In this document: in pieces, positions 14,158 through 18,866 of the stretch
Position numbering within the stretch: the stretch's first letter is position 1
How the letters are laid out: every line of letters starts with the position of its first letter
NCBI GenBank assembly: GCA_035718085.1
Contig: DASTHS010000229.1
Coordinates: forward strand, 1-18,866
Length of the DNA: 18,866 nt
From: DASTHS01 sp035718085
GTDB lineage: Bacteria > Actinomycetota > Acidimicrobiia > Acidimicrobiales > Palsa-688
Reading direction: 5' to 3'
The notes under the pieces: generated by a model
The model's input: only the letters and a program-made list of their open reading frames with translations
What the model was told of the DNA's origin: nothing
The model's database searches: none
Translations under genes and position numbers: made by a program

Positions 14158-14717
14158 GCGCCCTCGGCGGCCCGCAGGTCGACACCGAGGCGCTGCTGCG
14201 GCGGGTGATCGACATCCTCGAGGGCACCCGGGCGCTGCCGCTGTCGTCGTCGGTCAAGCTCGACAACAAAGACGAGGTGCTCGAGCTGCTCGAGGAGGCC
14301 GTGGCCCGCCTGCCCGAGGAGGTGCGCAGCGCCCGCTGGCTGCTCAAGGAACGCGACGAGCACCTCGAGAAGGTGCGTCGGGAGGCCGACGACATCATCG
14401 ACGCCGCCCGGCAGCAGGCGTCGCGCATGGTGCAGCGCACCGAGATCGTGCGGGAGGCCAGCCACACCGCCCGCCGCACCGTCGAAGAGGCGCGCGACGA
14501 GGCCCGTCGGCTCCGCCTCGAGGCGGAGGATTACTGCGACCAGAAGCTGGCCGCCTTCGAGATCGTGCTGGAGCGCACCCTCAAGACCGTCAACGCCGGA
14601 CGCCAGAAGTTGGCCGTGACCCCCTCGCCGCTGCCGCCCGACACGCCGATCGGGGTGGTGCCCGGCGACGACGAGCTGGCCCGCGCAGAGGCGTTCTTCG
14701 ACCAAGAACAGGCATGA
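14154..14717 (+). CDS. sepIVA: SepIVA-like coiled-coil septation protein (DivIVA-type)
   Basis: A 187-residue, highly charged, mostly helical protein. Residues 8-60 resemble the N-terminus of mycobacterial SepIVA (a short helix, VKLDNKDEVLELLEEA and a PEEVRSARWLL segment); 60-130 is a continuous coiled coil (LKERDEHLEKVRREADDII, ARRTVEEARDEARRLRLEAE). The end of the coil, EDYCDQKLAAFEIVLERTLK and NAGRQKL, matches the SepIVA C-terminal block I remember from Rv2927c. SepIVA is a septum-localised division factor. It is shorter than the mycobacterial protein (about 245) because the middle coil lacks several heptads. The position beside the DUF177 gene is the same as in mycobacteria. GTG 14154 overlaps the coaD stop (GTGA). 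Confidence 0.8.
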   Translation: MSALGGPQVDTEALLRRVIDILEGTRALPLSSSVKLDNKDEVLELLEEAVARLPEEVRSARWLLKERDEHLEKVRREADDIIDAARQQASRMVQRTEIVREASHTARRTVEEARDEARRLRLEAEDYCDQKLAAFEIVLERTLKTVNAGRQKLAVTPSPLPPDTPIGVVPGDDELARAEAFFDQEQA

Positions 14718-15247
14718 CCCGCTCGCCGTGGCTGGTGCCCGTCACCGCCATCCGGCGCACCCCCGGCGCCCGCCAGGCCGAGCACCGCACCGGTGCCATC
14801 GGTGAGCTCGTGGTCGCCGGCAGCCGGGTGCCCGCCGACGCCGAGGCGAGCGCCGACGTGGTGCTCGACGTCATCGACGGGGGCATCGAGGTCGGTGGCA
14901 GGGTCGCCGCCCCCTGGGTCGGCGAGTGCCGTCGGTGCCTGCGCCCGGTCACGGGGTGCCTCGACGTGGCCGTGCGCGAGCTCTACCGCCCCCACGCCCG
15001 GGAGGTGGGCGGTGACGCCGACGAGGAGACCTACCCCCTCGCCGGTGAGCTGCTCGACCTGGCCCCGATGGTGCGCGATGCCCTGCTGCTGGAACTGCCG
15101 CTGGCCCCCCTCTGCAGCGACGACTGCGCCGGGCTGTGCCCCACGTGCGGGGCGCTGCTGGCCGACGGGCCCTGCGGGTGCGACCACCGGCCGGCCGACC
15201 CCCGTTGGAGCGCGCTCGACGCGCTCGGGGATCCCGACGGGGTCTGA
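14714..15247 (+). CDS. yceD: DUF177 / YceD family protein (Zn-binding, linked to 23S rRNA accumulation)
   Basis: This 177-residue protein has the DUF177 pattern: an N-terminal beta region, CRRC (72-75), LYRPH, an acidic stretch (DADEETYPL), the helix ELLDLAPMVRDALLLELPLA and then a C-terminal cysteine cluster (C134, C138, C142, C145, C154, C156; GLCPTCG and CGC). In E. coli and plants this family is needed for normal 23S rRNA levels; the biochemical role is not settled. It is adjacent to rpmF, as in most bacteria. ATG 14714 overlaps the sepIVA stop (ATGA). Confidence 0.9.
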   Translation: MTRSPWLVPVTAIRRTPGARQAEHRTGAIGELVVAGSRVPADAEASADVVLDVIDGGIEVGGRVAAPWVGECRRCLRPVTGCLDVAVRELYRPHAREVGGDADEETYPLAGELLDLAPMVRDALLLELPLAPLCSDDCAGLCPTCGALLADGPCGCDHRPADPRWSALDALGDPDGV

Positions 15248-15281
15248 GACCTGCCGGGCTGCACGCCGGCCCGCCAGCCCG

Positions 15282-15352
15282 TAGACTGCTCCAGCCGTGC
15301 GCGCGCCCGCCGCGGCGCGCCCGCGCCCCCGCCTCGACCCCGGAGACCACTG
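15282..15352 (+). promoter_or_regulatory. rpmF operon promoter and GC-rich leader
   Basis: TAGACT at 15282-15287 is a good -10 candidate in the 105-bp gap after the DUF177 gene; transcription would start near 15294. The leader contains a GCGCGCC/GGCGCGC hairpin (15301-15307 and 15314-15320) and the ribosome-binding site GGAG at 15342-15345, 7 nt before ATG 15353. Confidence 0.5.
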
Positions 15353-15532
15353 ATGGCCGTCCCCAAGAAGAAGACCTCCAAGGCCAAGAGCCGCAGCCGC
15401 CGGGCCAGCGCCTGGCGCATCAGCGCCCCGGCGCGCAGCATCTGCCCGCAGTGCCACCAGGCCAAGCTGCCCCACGTCGTGTGCCCCACCTGCGGCTGGT
15501 ACCACGGCCGCCAGGCGATCGACGTCGGCTAG
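15353..15532 (+). CDS. rpmF: 50S ribosomal protein L32
   Basis: The frame gives a 59-residue protein. It begins MAVPKKKTSKAKSRSRRA, the L32 signature, and has a zinc ribbon with two pairs, CPQC and CPTC, followed by CGWYHGRQAIDVG. L32 is part of the large ribosomal subunit. It is 4 bp upstream of plsX, a conserved link between translation and membrane lipid synthesis. It ends in TAG. Confidence 0.97.
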   Translation: MAVPKKKTSKAKSRSRRASAWRISAPARSICPQCHQAKLPHVVCPTCGWYHGRQAIDVG

Positions 15533-15536
15533 CCCC

Positions 15537-16601
15537 GTGCTGCCCATTGCGGTCGACGCCATGGGCGGCGACCGAGCGCCCGCCGAGATCGTGGCCGGCG
15601 CCCGCCAGGCCGCCGAGGCCGGCCACCCCGTCGTGCTCGTCGGCGACCCGGCGCGCCTCGGTGACACCGGCGGGCTGGAGGTGATCGCCGCCAGCGAGGT
15701 GATCGAGATGCACGACGACCCGGCCAAGGGCGTGCGCACCAAGAAGGACTCCTCCCTCGTGCGCGCCGCCGAAGCCGTGCGCGACGGGCGCGCCTCGGCC
15801 ATGGTCTCGGCGGGCAACACCGGCGCGACGATGGCCAGCGCCCTGCTGCGCATGGGCCGGCTCAAGGGGCTGGCCCGCCCGGCGATCGCCACGCCCATCC
15901 CCGTCCCCGGCACCACCCCGACGGTGGTGCTCGACGCCGGGGCCAACGCCGAGTGCGCCGCCGCCTGGCTGGTGCAGTTCGCCCAGATGGGCTCGGTGTT
16001 CGCCAGCCAGCGCTACGGCATCGAACGCCCGCGTGTCGGGCTGCTGTCGATCGGTGAGGAGGACGGCAAGGGCAACCCGCTGACCAAGGAGGCCGGCGCC
16101 CTGCTGCGCGGCGGGGCGGCGGGACCGGCGGTCGACTTCATCGGCAACGTCGAGGGACGTGACGTGATGACCGACACCGTCGACGTGGTGGTCACCGACG
16201 GCTTCACGGGCAACGTGGTGCTCAAGACCCTCGAGGGGGCGATGCGCTTCGCCATGCGCTCGGTGCTCGCCAGCTTCGAGACCGACGACGAGACCCGGGC
16301 GGCGGGCACGGTGCTGCTGCCGGCCCTGCTGCCCTTCGCCGCCGAGATGGACCCCGACACCACCGGCGGGGCCGTGCTGCTCGGCGTCAAGGGCGTGTGC
16401 GTGATCAGCCACGGCTCCTCGAGCGCGACCGCCATCGTCAACGCCGTGGGCGTCGCCGCCGCCGCGGTCGCCGACGGCCTGGTCGACCGGCTCGCCGGCG
16501 CCATCACCCCGATCGACGCCTCGCCGAGCGCGACGGCCACGACCACCACGACCACGACGACCGACACCACCGCTGGAAAGGAAGGCGCGAGTGCCCGCTG
16601 A
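15537..16601 (+). CDS. plsX: Phosphate acyltransferase PlsX
   Basis: The 354-residue protein has PlsX motifs IAVDAMGGDRAPAEIVAGA, KGVRTKKDSSLVRA, VSAGNTGATMASALLRMGR, VVLDAGANAECAA, GLLSIGEEDGKGNPLTKEA, FIGNVEGRD and VVTDGFTGNVVLKTLEGA. It makes acyl-phosphate from acyl-ACP (or takes it from FakAB) for PlsY, the first step of phosphatidic acid synthesis, at the membrane surface. GTG 15537 lies 4 bp after rpmF and has no own ribosome site, so it is probably coupled. The last 25 or so residues are a Thr-rich tail (SPSATATTTTTTTTDTT) beyond the usual end of the family. The 3' end overlaps acpP by 11 bases and contains its ribosome site. Confidence 0.97.
   Translation: MLPIAVDAMGGDRAPAEIVAGARQAAEAGHPVVLVGDPARLGDTGGLEVIAASEVIEMHDDPAKGVRTKKDSSLVRAAEAVRDGRASAMVSAGNTGATMASALLRMGRLKGLARPAIATPIPVPGTTPTVVLDAGANAECAAAWLVQFAQMGSVFASQRYGIERPRVGLLSIGEEDGKGNPLTKEAGALLRGGAAGPAVDFIGNVEGRDVMTDTVDVVVTDGFTGNVVLKTLEGAMRFAMRSVLASFETDDETRAAGTVLLPALLPFAAEMDPDTTGGAVLLGVKGVCVISHGSSSATAIVNAVGVAAAAVADGLVDRLAGAITPIDASPSATATTTTTTTTDTTAGKEGASAR
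16575..16585 (+). promoter_or_regulatory. Strong ribosome-binding site of acpP
   Basis: GGAAAGGAAGG within the end of plsX lies 5 nt before GTG 16591. It is by far the most A/G-rich Shine-Dalgarno stretch in the operon and decides the acpP start over the later GTG 16609 and ATG 16624. It fits the high expression expected of acyl carrier protein. Confidence 0.7.
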
Positions 16602-16887
16602 GACCCACGTGACCAAGGGCCCCATGGGCCGACCCGAGGTGCTCGAGCTCGTGCGCGGGTGCCTGGCCGACATCCTCGAGATCGACCCGTCGTCGATCGC
16701 CGAGAGCGCCAGCTTCGGCGACGACCTCGGCGCCGACTCCCTCGCCCTCATCGAGCTGGTGGAGGCCCTGGAGGAAGAGCTCGGCGAGCGCACCGTCGGC
16801 TTCCACATCGACGACGAAGACCTCGAAGACCTGAAGACGGTCCGCGACGCGGTCGACTACGTCGTGGCCAAGCTGGACGCCGCCTGA
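16591..16887 (+). CDS. acpP: Acyl carrier protein
   Basis: A 98-residue acidic helical protein with the phosphopantetheine attachment motif DDLGADSLALIEL (S50), the helix LIELVEALEEELGE and IDDEDLEDLKTVRDAVDYV. It carries growing fatty acids as thioesters and supplies acyl chains to PlsX immediately upstream. It is about 15 residues longer than E. coli AcpP at the N-terminus (MPAETHVTKG). The phosphopantetheine arm comes from CoA, whose synthesis involves coaD in the same window. The start is set by the strong ribosome site. The TGA stop overlaps the likely rnc start. Confidence 0.95.
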   Translation: MPAETHVTKGPMGRPEVLELVRGCLADILEIDPSSIAESASFGDDLGADSLALIELVEALEEELGERTVGFHIDDEDLEDLKTVRDAVDYVVAKLDAA

Positions 16888-17609
16888 GCACCGACACCGA
16901 CACCGCCGCCGCCCCCCGGGCTGCGCTCGCCGACCGCCTCGGCTGGGAGGTCGGCGACCACGCGCTGCTCGCCCAGTCGCTCGCGCACCGGTCGTGGTGC
17001 GCCGAGCACCCCGAGCAGGCCAGCAACGAGCGCCTCGAGTTCCTCGGCGACTCGGTGCTCGGCCTGGTCGTCACCGACCACCTGTTCCGCAGCTACCCGG
17101 AGATGCCCGAAGGCGAGCTGGCGAAGGTGCGCGCCGCTGTCGTCAACTCCGCCCCCCTCGCCGTGGTGGCGGCCGACCTGGGCGTCGGCGACGCCGTGCT
17201 GCTCGGCAAGGGCGAGCGCCAGTCGGGCGGCGACGAGAAGCCGTCGATCCTGGCCGACGCCATGGAGGCGCTGCTCGGCGCCGTCTACCTCGACCGGGGC
17301 TGGGACGCGGCTGCGGCCACGGTGATGGCGCTGCTCGGCGAGCGCATCGACGAGGCCGCCGCCGGGCCCGGCGGCCACGACTACAAGACCCGCCTGCAGG
17401 AGCTGTGCGCCCGCCGCTACGACGCGCTGCCCTCCTACCGCATCGCCGAGGAGGGCCCCGACCACGCCAAGCACTTCGAGGCCGAGGTGACCGTCGACGG
17501 CCGGGCCCTCGGCACCGGCAGGGGGCGGAGCAAGAAGCAGGCCGAGCAGGCCGCCGCCCGGCGGGCGTGGGAGCACCTCCAGGCCAGCGGCGAGCTCGAG
17601 CCGGCCTGA
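16884..17609 (+). CDS. rnc: Ribonuclease III
   Basis: The 241-residue form is the usual length. It has an N-terminal LADRLGWEVGDHALLAQSLA and HRSW region, the signature NERLEFLGDSVLGLVVTDHL (48-67), catalytic acidic residues E52, D56, D125 and E128 (LADAMEALLGAVYLDRGW) and a C-terminal double-stranded RNA-binding domain (165-233, DYKTRLQEL, GRSKKQAEQAAARRAW). It cleaves dsRNA, including the 16S and 23S precursor stems. No ATG, GTG or TTG in frame lies between the acpP stop and the first conserved residues; the best start is CTG at 16884, overlapping the acpP stop as CTGA. The alternative, GTG 16659 inside acpP, would add 75 residues of arginine-rich shadow sequence. Confidence 0.95.
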   Translation: MSTDTDTAAAPRAALADRLGWEVGDHALLAQSLAHRSWCAEHPEQASNERLEFLGDSVLGLVVTDHLFRSYPEMPEGELAKVRAAVVNSAPLAVVAADLGVGDAVLLGKGERQSGGDEKPSILADAMEALLGAVYLDRGWDAAAATVMALLGERIDEAAAGPGGHDYKTRLQELCARRYDALPSYRIAEEGPDHAKHFEAEVTVDGRALGTGRGRSKKQAEQAAARRAWEHLQASGELEPA

Positions 17610-17620
17610 CCGGCCCCACC

Positions 17621-18454
17621 GTGCCCGAGCTGCCCGAAGCGGAGACGGTGCGCCGGGGGGTCGCCGCCGCCTTCACCGGCCGGCGCATCGCCGCGGTCGA
17701 CGCCACCGGGGTCCGCAGCACCCGCCGTCACCCGACCCCGGCCCACTTCGCCGAGCGGGTGGCCGGCCGCACCCTGACCGGCGTGCGGCGGGTGGGCAAG
17801 TTCATCGTCGCCGGGCTCGACGACGGCGGCGCCTTCGTCGTGCACCTCGGCATGAGCGGGCAGCTGGTGCGCGCCACCGCCCCGGACGTCCCCCGCCCGG
17901 CCCACACCCACGTGGCGTGGCGCTTCGACGACGCCGCGGCCGGTGAGGAGCTGCGCTTCGTCGACCCCCGCACCTTCGGGCAGGTGTGGGCCACCACCGG
18001 CGACGTTCCCGAGCTCGCCCACCTGGGCCCCGACGCCCTCGACGGCCTGGCCACCTGGCGCGACCTGGCTCGCCTGGTCGAGGGCCGCACCACTCGGCTC
18101 AAGGCGCTGCTCACCGACCAGCGCCGCCTCGCCGGCATCGGCAACATCTACGCCGACGAGTCGCTCTTCGCCGCAGGGCTGGCCGCCGACCGGCCCGCCG
18201 GGTCGCTGCGCCCCGCCGAGGTGCGCCGGCTCCACGGCGCGATCACCGACATCCTGGCGGCGGCGGTGCAGGCGCGTGGCTCCTCCCTTGCCGACCAGCA
18301 GTACCGCGACCTCGACGGCATGACCGGGACCTTCCAGCACCGCCACGCCGTCTACGGGCGCGAGGGCAAGCCCTGCGTGCGCTGCGGCTGCCCCATCGTG
18401 CGCGCCGTCGTCGGGGGCCGCTCCGGCTTCTCCTGCCCCCGCTGCCAGCGCTGA
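17621..18454 (+). CDS. mutM: Formamidopyrimidine-DNA glycosylase
   Basis: The 277-residue product begins, after the initiator, PELPEAETVRRGV, with the catalytic N-terminal proline and E3. It further has the lysine in RRVGKFIVAG (K60), HLGMSGQLV, DPRTFGQV, LAGIGNIYADESLF and a C-terminal zinc finger CVRC...CPRC (VYGREGKPCVRCG; SCPRCQR). It removes 8-oxoguanine and FaPy lesions and nicks the strand by beta/delta elimination. GTG 17621 is 11 nt after rnc and is the only start giving the obligatory proline at position 2. Confidence 0.97.
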   Translation: MPELPEAETVRRGVAAAFTGRRIAAVDATGVRSTRRHPTPAHFAERVAGRTLTGVRRVGKFIVAGLDDGGAFVVHLGMSGQLVRATAPDVPRPAHTHVAWRFDDAAAGEELRFVDPRTFGQVWATTGDVPELAHLGPDALDGLATWRDLARLVEGRTTRLKALLTDQRRLAGIGNIYADESLFAAGLAADRPAGSLRPAEVRRLHGAITDILAAAVQARGSSLADQQYRDLDGMTGTFQHRHAVYGREGKPCVRCGCPIVRAVVGGRSGFSCPRCQR

Positions 18455-18474
18455 TCCGGTCGCAGGGTGGCCCG

Positions 18475-18494
18475 GCGGCGGGGGACCCCGCCGC
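18475..18494. terminator. Inverted repeat between mutM and smc
   Basis: GCGGCGGGG (18475-18483) and CCCCGCCGC (18486-18494) are perfect 9-bp arms with a 2-nt spacer. It could end the rpmF-mutM transcript, or, because it directly abuts the smc -10 element, act as a binding site in the promoter spacer. No T-tract. Confidence 0.35.
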
Positions 18495-18500
18495 TAGGTT
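18495..18500 (+). promoter_or_regulatory. Candidate -10 element of smc
   Basis: TAGGTT lies 9 nt before GTG 18510, again the spacing of a leaderless transcript. There is no Shine-Dalgarno sequence before the GTG, which agrees with leaderless translation. Confidence 0.45.
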
Positions 18501-18509
18501 GACGGACCG

Positions 18510-18866
18510 GTGTTCCTCAAGTCGCTGCAGCTGAAGGGCTTCAAGTCCTTCGCCGACCCGACCACCCTGGAGTTCGAGCCGGGCGTCACCGTGGTCGTCG
18601 GCCCGAACGGCAGCGGGAAGTCGAACGTCGTCGACGCCGTCGCCTGGGTGCTCGGCGCCCAGGGCGCCCGCACGGTGCGCAGCACGAAGATGGAGGACGT
18701 CATCTTCGCCGGCACGCCGAAGCGCCCCGCGCTGGGCCGGGCCGAGGTGTCCCTCACGATCGACAACTCCGCCGGTCTGCTCCCCATCGAGTTCAACGAG
18801 GTCACCATCACCCGGACGCTGTTCCGCAACGGTGACTCGGAGTACGCCATCAACCGGGTGCCCTGC
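18510..18866 (+). CDS. smc: Chromosome partition protein SMC, N-terminal part, cut by the window edge
   Basis: The 119 codons present give the SMC head start: FLKSLQLKGFKSFADPTTL, the Walker A loop GPNGSGKSN (31-39), VDAVAWVLG, the KMEDVIFAGT segment and a beta-rich stretch up to YAINRVPC. SMC forms the ring ATPase that condenses and segregates the chromosome together with ScpA and ScpB. The frame remains open to the right edge. The order rnc-mutM-smc is standard for Actinobacteria. Confidence 0.97.
   Translation, partial: MFLKSLQLKGFKSFADPTTLEFEPGVTVVVGPNGSGKSNVVDAVAWVLGAQGARTVRSTKMEDVIFAGTPKRPALGRAEVSLTIDNSAGLLPIEFNEVTITRTLFRNGDSEYAINRVPC

Noticed and set aside
16543..16575. ACC/ACG-rich run as a CRISPR or tandem repeat array
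   Set aside because: Irregular threonine codons within plsX, with no spacer structure. No CRISPR, tRNA, rRNA, insertion sequence or attachment site was seen anywhere in the window.
16591..16601. plsX/acpP overlap as a frameshift
   Set aside because: Both proteins are complete and acpP has its own strong ribosome site; this is a normal gene overlap.

Overview
The window is very GC-rich (well above 70% by eye) with strong G/C at third codon positions, GTG/TTG starts and many 4-base stop/start overlaps. Gene content and order (thiL, rpmB, fakA-like, recG, rsmD, coaD, sepIVA-like, DUF177/yceD, rpmF, plsX, acpP, rnc, mutM, smc) match the conserved chromosomal backbone of Actinobacteria, the same series found in mycobacteria. 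The SepIVA-like, GTP-dependent PEP carboxykinase and MftD genes agree. A deep-branching, Acidimicrobiia-like actinobacterium is my inference, not something the sequence proves.

Left part (1-5.7 kb) is accessory metabolism. A leftward hypothetical protein runs off the edge (1-987). It diverges from a CaiB/BaiF-type alpha-methylacyl-CoA racemase gene (1041-2198) that is complete except for one in-frame TAG. Convergent to this is a leftward group: pckG (GTP PEP carboxykinase), a stand-alone Lrp/AsnC ligand-binding domain coupled to it by a 4-base overlap, and an mftD homologue without other mycofactocin genes in view.

Middle (5.7-9 kb): thiL, then a 654-residue predicted regulator with a B12-binding-like N-terminus lacking the cobalamin-ligand histidine, a GAF-like domain and a C-terminal BldC/excisionase-type helix-turn-helix. 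It is inserted between thiL and rpmB and is the least familiar gene here. A perfect 12-bp hairpin separates it from the leftward rpmB.

Right part (9-18.9 kb) is housekeeping on the + strand: fakA-like kinase, recG, rsmD-coaD-sepIVA-yceD (all overlapping by 4 bases), rpmF-plsX-acpP-rnc-mutM, and the first 119 codons of smc. One small leftward zinc-ribbon gene is wedged between recG and rsmD. The genes join fatty acid/phospholipid precursor supply (fakA, plsX, acpP, coaD for CoA), ribosome and RNA maturation (rpmB, rpmF, rsmD, rnc), DNA maintenance (recG, mutM, smc) and septation (sepIVA).

The most interesting signals are: the amber codon inside the racemase, placed before the catalytic Glu; the B12-like/GAF/BldC regulator; a recurring promoter design in which three of four divergent gene pairs carry back-to-back TANNNT -10 elements sharing one TA step; several probably leaderless genes; and a likely CTG start for rnc.
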